Of a DNA stretch of 5,307 nucleotides, positions 1 to 5,307 are shown in pieces. Position 1 is the first letter of the stretch. Each line of letters begins with the position of its first letter. The position numbers and the translations under genes were made by a program. The notes under the pieces are model-generated. The model was not told the DNA's origin and ran no database searches. It saw only the letters and a program-made list of their open reading frames with translations. The DNA is from Candidatus Methanogaster sp. UBA203 (lineage in GTDB: Archaea; Halobacteriota; Methanosarcinia; Methanosarcinales; Methanogasteraceae), in assembly GCA_002503595.1 (NCBI GenBank), contig DASC01000052.1, positions 1 to 5,307 on the forward strand, in the 5' to 3' direction.

Positions 1-2515
1 CCTGGGGGCATGGGTCCAGTTCCGTCCGGTTGCGGGTTATGATCTCAAAATAGTCCGGCTCATTGCCCGGATCGTCACCACCATCACCCTCACCACTACC
101 CCTGCCGCCACCACCACCGCCCCTGAGCGCATGATACGCCAGCAGATGCCCCAGACTCTCCTCAAGCGAACTCGAATCAAGGGACTCTGTGATCAGCCGT
201 TTCCTGCGTGCTTTCTCTCGTTCCAGTTCGCTATCCCGCACGTTCTCCATCGATTTGATCTGCCTGTCATGCAGGTAGGTGATGCCCGGAATATCCAGCC
301 GGGAAGCGTCCATTGCCCGCCAGTTGTCGTATCCGATCTCCTCAAGGAACATGGACGGGGACCGCTCCCTCCCGTTGTACTGGGTTGCGAGTGTCAGCCA
401 GAGGTGCTCCCTTGCCCTGGTCATAGCAACGTAGCAGAGCCTGCGTTCTTCTTCCAGCTTGATCTCCCGCTTCCTATCCTTAATCGCAGTTGCCAATTTT
501 GATTTTGAACCGTGGTCCTGCTCAAAGATGTCGCGGTAGTGTTCCATCAGTTCCACAGGTATCAGGGGTTCCACGCCGCCCCTGGATAGCGGGAACTTGT
601 CTTTAGCCATGGTGATCATGAAAACAACCTTGAATTCCAGACCTTTCGAGGCGTGGATCGTCATGAGACTTATCGCATCATCCTCTACGATCCTTGCGCT
701 GGCTGGATTCTTCCCCATCTCGTCCAGTATCTCAAGATATGCGATGAACTCGCCAAGGTCCTTGCCATGAGTGGATTCGAACCGTTCAGCCATCTCATAC
801 AGGTCTCTTAAGTTCATCATGGCTTCCCTGCTCTGTCTGGTGCTGTCAAGCGTGAACTGGCGTGATAGACCTGAAATGTCCAGAACCTCAAGCACGATAT
901 CAGAGACGTCCAGCACGAGTTTCTCCTTCAAGCGGTCTATGCGATCCTTCATCTGCCGGACGATCTGTATGCCTCCTGCCGAAAGATCCATAAGTTCCGG
1001 ATGGTTGTAGATCGCATCCTGGAAGGTTATCCTGTGCTTTTTGAGATATTCGCCGATACGGATCGAGTCTGCCGTAGCGAGGGCATGGTTGTAGTGGAAC
1101 AGCCGCCACCAGCCTTCAGTGCCTCTGGCTCTGGGGTGTGCGATGTTGTCAAGCACATACAGGTATGAAAGGGCGGTCTTGATCTCGGGTTGTTTCAGGA
1201 AGTCGGTGTCGTCCTTCACACGGATGCTGTGACCCTTCTGCTCCAGTGCCTGCCGGATCTTCCTGCCCTGTGCGTGTGTGCGGTACAGCACGGCGATATC
1301 AGACCTGTTCATCCCGCTCTCAAGGTACGCCTCGATTGCGGTTGCGATGTACCTTGCTTCCTCATCTTCATCCATGCACTCGGCGATGTTGACGTTTTCG
1401 CCTTTTGCGTCCTCGAAGTTCCGGATCCTGACACACATGCCCGCATCATCTTCCGGATAGTTGTGCATGATAAGGTCGTGGGATACACTGAGGATCCTGC
1501 CCGTGGATCTGAAACTCACATCGAGGGCTACTATGTCATCCGGATGAATATCGAAGTATCGTATGTATTCCTGGATATTATTGGTGTATGCGCCTCTAAA
1601 GGCGTAGATTGTCTGGTTGGGGTCAGCCACCACCGTTATGTTCCTGTCCTTCCCTGCCAGCAGCTTGATCAATTCAAACTGAACGTAATTGGTGTCCTGG
1701 AACTCGTCGATTATGATGTACCGGTACATCTCGTCGATCCATTCGGCACCGTAGGCGTTTAGGAACTGTAATGCTTTCTCGTTCAGGTCGCCGTAGTCCA
1801 GAGCGTTCCTCTGTCTTTTCCGGGTCTCGTACTGTGCCCATGCCTGCACGAAGTCCCGGTATTTGCTATATTCCAGATACAGGTCATTGAAGGCTGTCCA
1901 GCGATTCTTATCCTCCTTTTGCGACTTCTTCCCGGCTTTATCCAGCAGGTGAAAGGTATTGAGCTTTGTGTTGTTCTCGCGGAATATCCCTTCCCAGCGG
2001 TCACAATCAGGTTCCATCGGGATGATCGCATCTTTCTTCTGCTGCACAAACTCTTCGAGCATCTCGATTGTGATGTTCAAGTCCTTCGCCTTTGAGATCG
2101 ATGACGTATACAACAGCGCATCCCTGATGCCCACGCCCGTGTCCCTGTGCAGTATGACCGCGGTATCCACATCCTCAAGGATCGAGAATTCCTGATGCAC
2201 TCCGCACTTATCCGCATTATCACGGATGACTCCTGCGCAGAATGAATGAAATGTGCTCATATACACCTCAGATGTCCCGTTGAGCAACTCCTCGACCTGT
2301 GCTCTCATGTTGGCTGCGGCTTCTCTGGAGAATGTCAGAGCAAGTATCTGCTCCGGGTCGATCCCGTGTTCCTGCACCATATACGCGATCTTGGCGGTGA
2401 TGGTGGTGGTCTTGCCGGTGCCTGCACCAGCCAAGATCAGAAGCGGACCGCTGGTGTGCCTCACAGCATCCTGCTGCCGGTCTACGAGTCCCAATGTCAC
2501 TGCTTTTTCTGGCAT
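1..2515 (-). CDS. uvrD: UvrD/PcrA-type superfamily 1A DNA helicase, 3' end outside the window
   Basis: This is an ATP-dependent 3'-5' DNA helicase of the UvrD/PcrA/Rep family, which acts in DNA repair and replication restart. The frame is open from ATG 2515 to the left edge (838 codons, no stop seen). Motifs appear in the usual order: a Q-motif-like stretch at residues 9-18, Walker A AGAGTGKT at 29-36, motif Ia ALTFSREAA from 59, TFHSFC at 88-93, Walker B IIIDEFQDTN at 267-276, motif III DPNQTIYAFRGA at 298-309, motif IV SFRST at 334-338, DIAVLYRT from 406, motif V TIHASKGLEF from 619 and motif VI EERRLCYVAMTRA from 689. The helicase core ends near residue 730 with SPSMFLEEI. A charged stretch (745-798), a Gly-rich linker (799-818) and the beginning of another segment follow. 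Bacterial UvrD/PcrA are about 720 residues, so this protein is long. ATG 2515 is chosen because AGGAT lies 5 nt upstream; an in-frame ATG at 2587 would add 24 residues but lacks a ribosome site. The assignment to UvrD rather than Rep or another subfamily is less certain than the family. Confidence 0.95.
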   Translation of the reverse strand, partial: MPEKAVTLGLVDRQQDAVRHTSGPLLILAGAGTGKTTTITAKIAYMVQEHGIDPEQILALTFSREAAANMRAQVEELLNGTSEVYMSTFHSFCAGVIRDNADKCGVHQEFSILEDVDTAVILHRDTGVGIRDALLYTSSISKAKDLNITIEMLEEFVQQKKDAIIPMEPDCDRWEGIFRENNTKLNTFHLLDKAGKKSQKEDKNRWTAFNDLYLEYSKYRDFVQAWAQYETRKRQRNALDYGDLNEKALQFLNAYGAEWIDEMYRYIIIDEFQDTNYVQFELIKLLAGKDRNITVVADPNQTIYAFRGAYTNNIQEYIRYFDIHPDDIVALDVSFRSTGRILSVSHDLIMHNYPEDDAGMCVRIRNFEDAKGENVNIAECMDEDEEARYIATAIEAYLESGMNRSDIAVLYRTHAQGRKIRQALEQKGHSIRVKDDTDFLKQPEIKTALSYLYVLDNIAHPRARGTEGWWRLFHYNHALATADSIRIGEYLKKHRITFQDAIYNHPELMDLSAGGIQIVRQMKDRIDRLKEKLVLDVSDIVLEVLDISGLSRQFTLDSTRQSREAMMNLRDLYEMAERFESTHGKDLGEFIAYLEILDEMGKNPASARIVEDDAISLMTIHASKGLEFKVVFMITMAKDKFPLSRGGVEPLIPVELMEHYRDIFEQDHGSKSKLATAIKDRKREIKLEEERRLCYVAMTRAREHLWLTLATQYNGRERSPSMFLEEIGYDNWRAMDASRLDIPGITYLHDRQIKSMENVRDSELEREKARRKRLITESLDSSSLEESLGHLLAYHALRGGGGGGRGSGEGDGGDDPGNEPDYFEIITRNRTELDPCPQ

Positions 2516-2517
2516 AC

Positions 2518-2703
2518 TTATCCTGCTTTCTGAATTCCGGATGTACCGGTACTGGTCTTTGTTAGCCCGGTCCTGACCGGTATGCATCCGGTCAACTGGT
2601 CGATATGGCTGATCACACACCCCGTTCTTCCAGAGCGCCTTAAGCTTTCAAGGACGTACGGGGCAGCACCAACTCCAAATATTTCTGACATATCTTTCGT
2701 CAT
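2518..2703 (-). CDS. small hypothetical ORF directly upstream of the helicase (61 aa)
   Basis: I do not recognise this ORF. It runs 61 codons from ATG 2703 to a TAA that ends 2 nt before the helicase ATG, which would suit translational coupling. The start is set by a strong Shine-Dalgarno, GGGGAGG, 6 nt upstream; an in-frame ATG at 2724 is farther back and less likely. The N-terminal part (MTKDMSEIFGVGAAPYVLES) looks like ordinary protein. The C-terminal part is Gly/Thr-rich and coincides with a run of CCGG motifs, so its composition may reflect DNA sites rather than protein selection. From about 2640 the alternative frame, continuous with the helicase frame, is also open and has an equally plausible composition (rich in Arg, Asp, Tyr). 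It may be a real leader peptide or small protein, or the front half of a frameshifted gene. Confidence 0.4.
   Translation of the reverse strand: MTKDMSEIFGVGAAPYVLESLRRSGRTGCVISHIDQLTGCIPVRTGLTKTSTGTSGIQKAG
2537..2592. repeat. run of CCGG motifs at helical spacing, upstream of the helicase
   Basis: CCGG occurs at 2537, 2546, 2567, 2577 and 2588. The last four are read as CCGGT on the plus strand, and two of them are the full palindrome ACCGGT (2545-2550 and 2576-2581). Steps of 21, 10 and 11 bp put these four on one face of the helix, as expected for a protein binding site. The block begins 22 bp upstream of the helicase start. It could also be chance in a G+C-rich coding stretch. Confidence 0.35.
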
Positions 2704-2709
2704 GATATT

Positions 2710-2716
2710 CCTCCCC
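2710..2716 (-). promoter_or_regulatory. strong Shine-Dalgarno of the small ORF before the helicase
   Basis: GGGGAGG on the minus strand matches the 3' end of archaeal 16S rRNA and lies 6 nt before ATG 2703. It is the strongest ribosome site in the window, and it is what supports translation beginning at 2703. Confidence 0.6.
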
Positions 2717-2749
2717 ACTTTCATTCTGGTTATGCGGCTGATGTGCTAT

Positions 2750-2759
2750 GTTTTAATCG
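2750..2759 (-). promoter_or_regulatory. candidate TATA box for the small ORF and helicase unit
   Basis: On the minus strand, GATTAAAAC lies about 50 nt before ATG 2703. With the usual archaeal spacing of about 25 nt from TATA centre to start site, transcription would begin near 2728 and leave a leader of about 25 nt containing the Shine-Dalgarno. A second candidate, GGTTTATGTG near 2785-2795, would give a longer leader. The whole stretch from 2745 to 2820 is A+T-rich compared with the genes. No BRE is clear at either site. Confidence 0.35.
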
Positions 2760-2842
2760 CAATAGGTGTATCTTCGTATATGTCACATAAACCTTTTGTT
2801 TTACCTTTAACACCTCTAAAAGTCTATTCTGTAGGGGTGTTT

Positions 2843-2864
2843 GTGGTGGGATCGGTGGTGGGAT
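2843..2864 (+). repeat. two tandem copies of GTGGTGGGAT
   Basis: GTGGTGGGAT occurs at 2843-2852 and again at 2855-2864, a period of 12 bp with two spacer bases. It lies in the non-coding region about 140 bp upstream of the small ORF. Its role is unknown; simple sequence drift is possible. Confidence 0.5.
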
Positions 2865-3121
2865 GATGGATTAAAAGATGTATATGCTAAACTCACGAAA
2901 CTGGTGCTATCGATGGTCATGTCGAAACAGGAGAACCGGCGCCAAAGACCGCAAAGCACACCAGAAAAGCTCCTGATGATAAAGTGTGGTGCATCGAAAT
3001 GGTTGTTACCGGAAATTGTCATATCATACAGCCCGATATTTCGCAAATAGGAAGTAAATGTCCCGGATGCGGCGTATCAACCACCACCTCAATTCTGAAC
3101 TTTCGAGTAAGGGTGTATACT

Positions 3122-3298
3122 TCACACCGCCACAACTTGAGCTTTTTCAAACCTCTGAAACCGTGGTGAGATAAAGGCGTATCTCCTCGTTTGTATGTGC
3201 TGTTGGTTTGGTTCTGCCAATGAAAAAAAATCGCAGTTTATGCCGGTGCTGAGTATAGCCAAAATGTCTGTAATATGATCACCGCTAATGCCAATCAT
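3122..3298 (-). CDS. candidate leaderless small ORF (58 aa), uncertain
   Basis: I do not recognise this frame, which runs from ATG 3298 to TGA at 3122-3124. What supports it is the promoter: TTTTTAAAT on the minus strand (about 3326-3335) is centred 31 nt before the ATG, so a transcript would begin within a few bases of the start codon, as for leaderless archaeal mRNAs and as for the lipoprotein gene upstream. The protein begins MIGISGDHITDILAILSTGI, which could form a helix, and then becomes polar and basic. Against it are the lack of homology that I can recall and a run of eight T (3230-3223) inside the frame, which could instead end transcription. A transcript with no protein is equally possible. 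Confidence 0.25.
   Translation of the reverse strand: MIGISGDHITDILAILSTGINCDFFSLAEPNQQHIQTRRYAFISPRFQRFEKAQVVAV
3168..3185. repeat. short perfect inverted repeat (hairpin)
   Basis: GAGATA (3168-3173) pairs with TATCTC (3180-3185) around the 6-base loop AAGGCG. No T-run follows on either strand, so a terminator role is weak. Confidence 0.45.
3223..3230 (-). terminator. candidate oligo-T terminator downstream of the lipoprotein gene
   Basis: Eight consecutive T on the minus strand are the longest T-run there that I noticed. Archaeal RNA polymerase often stops at such tracts without a hairpin. It is about 230 nt past the lipoprotein stop and lies inside the candidate 58-aa frame, so the two calls compete. 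Confidence 0.3.
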
Positions 3299-3325
3299 CG
3301 TTCCCGATGCTTTTATTTCCGACCG

Positions 3326-3335
3326 ATTTAAAAAT
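3326..3335 (-). promoter_or_regulatory. candidate TATA box of the 58-aa ORF
   Basis: TTTTTAAAT on the minus strand is a good archaeal TATA-like element. Its centre is 31 nt from ATG 3298, which predicts a start site close to the start codon. No clear BRE is visible. Confidence 0.35.
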
Positions 3336-3364
3336 TGCTCTGGTAAACGGTCTGTGTATATTGT

Positions 3365-3396
3365 GGGCGTTACTCAGATAGGTGAGATCAACGCTC
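3365..3396. repeat. two-step hairpin downstream of the lipoprotein gene
   Basis: GGGCGTT (3365-3371) can pair with AACGCTC (3390-3396) with one G-T pair, and inside it CTCA (3373-3376) pairs with TGAG (3383-3386), closing on a 6-base loop. It lies 66 bp past the lipoprotein stop. It could protect the 3' end of that mRNA; no T-run is adjacent. Confidence 0.4.
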
Positions 3397-3461
3397 CTGC
3401 ACAGAGCCCGTGACCGCCCTCTCCATCTTATATCGTCATAGTGGCAACGGTAATTATCGAA

Positions 3462-3794
3462 TCATCTGGAGTGATTTTGAGATTCGTAGTACTCCATGCA
3501 TTCATCATAACAGGCTTTATTCCCATTGCACGTGTGACGACAATAATCATGATGCAAATAGTGATCTCTTGCCGCCGTTAGATCATCTTCTGATATGGGC
3601 GCGAGTGCCGCCGTAGGTGTTACCGTAACAGATGCTGTTGGTGCTGCTGTAGGCGTTGTTTTTGGAATAGAAGTTGCCGTTGGCGAAGGAGCAGGTGCTG
3701 GTGTTTCTTCCTCAACACATCCCGCAAACCCCACAACCACTGCGATTATTGCTATGGCTATTAAGAGCCTGCCACGTGGATCATATCGCTTCAT
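3462..3794 (-). CDS. small lipoprotein with Thr/Pro linker and twin-CX3C module (110 aa)
   Basis: This is an exported, lipid-anchored protein of unknown function. A basic N-terminus (K2, R3, R7, R9) precedes a hydrophobic segment (10-24) and a lipobox FAGC with the acceptor Cys26. A low-complexity linker rich in Thr, Pro and Ala (about 31-66) follows, of the kind common in methanogen and ANME surface proteins and probably glycosylated or extended. The C-terminal 45 residues are predicted helical, and four cysteines at 85, 89, 95 and 99 give the spacing CX3C-X5-CX3C. This spacing suits two short antiparallel helices joined by two disulfides. Histidines at 78, 81, 82 and 87 lie beside it, so metal binding is another option. 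No Shine-Dalgarno precedes ATG 3794, but a TATA box 29 nt upstream supports a leaderless transcript. The start and export signal are firm; the function is unknown. Confidence 0.85.
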   Translation of the reverse strand: MKRYDPRGRLLIAIAIIAVVVGFAGCVEEETPAPAPSPTATSIPKTTPTAAPTASVTVTPTAALAPISEDDLTAARDHYLHHDYCRHTCNGNKACYDECMEYYESQNHSR

Positions 3795-3817
3795 GCAGTG
3801 TAGTCAACCCCACAATG

Positions 3818-3828
3818 ATATTTAAACC
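3818..3828 (-). promoter_or_regulatory. TATA box of the lipoprotein gene, leaderless spacing
   Basis: GGTTTAAATAT on the minus strand is a near-consensus archaeal TATA element centred about 29 nt before ATG 3794. The predicted start site falls at or within a few bases of the ATG, which agrees with the missing ribosome site. Confidence 0.65.
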
Positions 3829-3868
3829 TGATCGATCCTGTTTTCACGTGTTTGACATGATCACGACT

Positions 3869-3883
3869 CGATCACGCTGATCG
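3869..3883. repeat. palindrome CGATCA-CGC-TGATCG after the broken propeller gene
   Basis: A perfect 6-bp inverted repeat with a 3-base centre begins 5 bp beyond the stop of the broken gene and about 75 bp before the lipoprotein start. A further palindrome TGATCA lies at 3858-3863, and GATC recurs at 3830, 3834, 3859, 3870, 3879 and 3897. It could be a 3' hairpin of the upstream mRNA or an operator for the lipoprotein promoter. Confidence 0.4.
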
Positions 3884-3887
3884 CCGT

Positions 3888-4385
3888 CTATGCCACGATC
3901 TCGACTTTCTGCATCCCCCTCAGCAACTGCACCGGTGCGAACTTCTCCACACTCCAGACACCGCCCAGTTTGAATATCATCTCGCCACTGCCAGATACTG
4001 TTCTCCTTGCGTCGTCTGCCAGTCGCGTTTGATCCCCCTCATCTGTCTTGGATCTTGCCAGTTCCACAATCAGTTCCCAGTCAGCGGGGATATTGCTCCA
4101 GCCAACCCTCACCTCCACGAACCGAAGATGAGAGCCCGAGGATACGAACAGATGGTGTGGAGGTGGTGTCTATTCCTGACATATCACTGCACAGAATCGC
4201 AATACCATTACTTCCATCGGCTACGTACGCATAGTTACCAGACACAAAAACACCGTCTACATCTCCTGCGGTATTGTAACGTCCTGCAAACGTTACGTCC
4301 ACTTTATCCACCCGCCCCCACACCTGCCGGCAACCGCCACCACGAGAGCCGCAGCCACCCAGCAGATCCATCTCGATCGACTCAT
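3888..4385 (-). pseudogene. frameshifted secreted protein with one LVIVD-like propeller blade
   Basis: Three pieces in two frames together look like one exported protein of about 165 residues. ATG 4385, with AAGGTGG 4 nt upstream, opens a signal peptide (MSRSRWICWVAAALVVAVAG, then R-C-G-G-G) that meets TAA at 4295-4293. The frame one base back carries, from about 4310, the sequence VDVTFAGRYNTAGDVDG and then VSGNYAYVADGSNGIAIL, which resembles an LVIVD-type beta-propeller repeat; it stops at 4083-4081. The original frame reopens after a stop at 4172-4170 and runs on to TAG 3888 with a beta-rich tail (VEVRVGWSNIPADWE onward, ending GMQKVEIVA). The first shift is best placed in the run of five G at 4319-4315, and the second lies between 4169 and about 4115. 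A propeller needs several blades, so one blade suggests internal loss. Decay, sequencing errors or recoding are all possible. Confidence 0.6.
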
Positions 4386-4389
4386 GTCG

Positions 4390-4396
4390 CCACCTT
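4390..4396 (-). promoter_or_regulatory. ribosome binding site of the broken propeller gene
   Basis: AAGGTGG lies 4 nt before ATG 4385 and decides this start: it opens the frame with the signal peptide. The later ATG at 4371 in the propeller frame has no such site and encodes a Gly/Cys-rich stretch unlike a protein start. Confidence 0.45.
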
Positions 4397-4440
4397 CATG
4401 GTCTGTGAAGCATCCATCTTTATCTTCAATCACATACACC

Positions 4441-5307
4441 CTATCTGATTTTAGACGTCGCTATGTGCAGCAGTTCGATCAGTTGCTCGCACATTCGCAT
4501 TCCACGTTCTTTCTGTGCTTCAACGCCGCTCATCATCCGCAACGCAGCCAGATTCTCTTCCACCAGCGGTAAGATTTCGTATTTCGTGATCGGCTCTGCT
4601 GCTTTGAGTGAACTGTGCACCACCTCAAGTTTCTCGATCAGGACTTCGGACTCTGCGTATCTGTCGTTGCAATACTTCTCGAAATCACGGATCAGTCTGA
4701 AGGAATTGGTGAAATTCTGCATGATCTCACGATTATCCGGATTTTGCAAATTCTCCATCACCTGTGAGGCGAGGGTATCCGGAGACCCGCGGAACATGTT
4801 TTCGAAATCGCCATACTTGCATGCATAAGTAAATCGCTTCTCCTTGATCGGCACTTCTACCTGCGGCGACTTTCCGAGTTTAACGACCCCGGAAACCCCA
4901 AATTCCATCTTGAGCGCGTCTTCGCACCGGATATCCATCTTGAAGTACATCGACCGCCTTCTCCCGTTTGCCGGGATGCTTACACCGAGTTCGGGCGGGA
5001 TTGCGACTACGCATATATTTTTATTCCTATCTGTATCGAAATCGCTCTTCACGATGCGAACCTGTTTTTCATCGATGTGCGCTTCAGTAATCGTGAGAGC
5101 TTGCTCGGTGTAGAGCGTGACATTCCATTCTGTAACCGGGTGGTCTGCGTGATTCACGATTTTCAGTAAAAACCAGTAGATATTCGTATTTTTATCTTCG
5201 ATCCACCGTTTAATTCTTGGTAGTTCTCCGTACTCATCCGGTTTTCCTGCATCCCAGACAAAGTCTTTGCTGCTTGGATCCCAGATCGTGCGGAGTGTGG
5301 TGAACTG
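4441..5307 (-). CDS. hypothetical protein, C-terminal 288 codons, beta-rich then helical
   Basis: I do not recognise this protein. The frame is open to the right edge, so the true start is outside; an internal GTG at 5157 is not the start, because conserved-looking sequence (WDPSSKDFVWDAG, then IYWFLLKIVNHAD) lies before it. Residues here are counted from the window edge. About 1-125 alternate hydrophobic and polar residues like a beta-sandwich (WNVTLYTEQALTITEAHID, then IPPELGVSIPANGRRRSMYF). From about 130, FENMFRGSPDTLASQVMENL begins a helical region that runs to the end and includes long amphipathic helices (RLIRDFEKYC, SEVLIEKLEVVHSSLKAAEP, ENLAALRMM, MCEQLIELLHIATSKIR). No signal peptide or membrane segment is visible in this part, so a cytoplasmic location is likely. 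The unseen N-terminus may carry the catalytic domain. The stop is 55 nt before the broken propeller gene. Confidence 0.85.
   Translation of the reverse strand, partial: QFTTLRTIWDPSSKDFVWDAGKPDEYGELPRIKRWIEDKNTNIYWFLLKIVNHADHPVTEWNVTLYTEQALTITEAHIDEKQVRIVKSDFDTDRNKNICVVAIPPELGVSIPANGRRRSMYFKMDIRCEDALKMEFGVSGVVKLGKSPQVEVPIKEKRFTYACKYGDFENMFRGSPDTLASQVMENLQNPDNREIMQNFTNSFRLIRDFEKYCNDRYAESEVLIEKLEVVHSSLKAAEPITKYEILPLVEENLAALRMMSGVEAQKERGMRMCEQLIELLHIATSKIR

Larger units (their letters stand above)
2704..3461. other. 758-bp region without a well-supported gene
   Basis: This interval separates the lipoprotein from the helicase unit. It contains the helicase-unit promoter region at its left end, a 10-bp tandem repeat (2843-2864), two short hairpins and a candidate leaderless ORF (3298-3122), listed separately. 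Open frames on both strands between 2816 and 3169 overlap one another, lack ribosome sites and resemble no family I know. One plus-strand frame (2891-3169, no ATG or GTG start before 2984) contains CPGCG but only one such pair. The stretch reads as intergenic DNA or a decayed gene. Confidence 0.5.

Noticed and set aside
61..125. His/Thr/Pro-rich CAC/CCA repeat on the plus strand
   Set aside because: It is the complement of the Gly-rich linker codons of the helicase (GGT/GGC) and not a separate repeat.
1190..1762. Plus-strand open frame of 190 codons
   Set aside because: It is antisense to helicase motifs II to IV, which are certain on the other strand.
1..2515. Possible frameshift or stop in the long helicase frame
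   Set aside because: I translated every codon from 2515 to 2 on the minus strand; the frame is continuous and all helicase motifs are in register.
2816..3046. Minus-strand frame of 76 codons and overlapping plus-strand frames (2841-3050, 2891-3169) in the gap
   Set aside because: They overlap each other on both strands, have no ribosome site or TATA box at the right distance, and resemble no family. The single CPGCG in the plus frame lacks the second cysteine pair of a zinc ribbon.
2704..3461. Possible tRNA, C/D-box RNA or insertion sequence in the gap
   Set aside because: No cloverleaf with a T-loop, no paired C and D boxes at proper spacing, and no transposase or flanking terminal repeats were found by eye.
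4029..4448. Plus-strand open frame of 139 codons
   Set aside because: It is antisense to the broken propeller gene, whose signal peptide and LVIVD-like blade make sense on the minus strand; the plus product is His/Pro-rich without domain features.

Overview
The window looks archaeal, most likely a methanogen or ANME-related euryarchaeon (Methanomicrobia or 'Syntropharchaeia' type). The signs are a UvrD/PcrA-type helicase with an archaeal-looking start, a Thr/Pro/Ala-rich lipoprotein behind a TATA box placed for a leaderless transcript, and a fragment resembling an LVIVD-type beta-propeller repeat. The taxon is an inference from style, not from a marker gene. Every gene that can be supported lies on the minus strand, so the window reads from right to left.

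Region by region, in transcription order. Positions 5307-4441 hold the C-terminal 288 codons of a protein I do not recognise; its start lies beyond the right edge. It has a beta-rich part followed by a long helical part. After 55 nt comes a broken gene (4385-3888): a signal peptide, one LVIVD-like blade and a beta-rich tail, split over two frames by two compensating shifts. Then, behind its own TATA box, comes a 110-aa lipoprotein (3794-3462) with a Thr/Pro linker and a small twin-CX3C cysteine module.

Positions 3461-2704 hold no gene that I can support well. They carry one candidate leaderless 58-aa ORF (3298-3122), two small hairpins, a T8 tract on the minus strand, a short tandem repeat and the probable promoter of the next unit. 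That unit is a 61-aa small ORF with a strong Shine-Dalgarno (2703-2518), followed after 2 nt by a long SF1A helicase gene (2515 to the left edge). The helicase is intact over 838 codons with all its motifs, and it continues past the window after a glycine-rich linker.

The genes do not form a recognisable pathway. The helicase belongs to DNA repair or replication. The two exported proteins are probably surface-associated. The most useful points for a second look are the frameshifted propeller gene, the twin-CX3C lipoprotein, the helically phased CCGG motifs just before the helicase, and the extension at the helicase C-terminus. I found no CRISPR array, tRNA, rRNA or insertion sequence.
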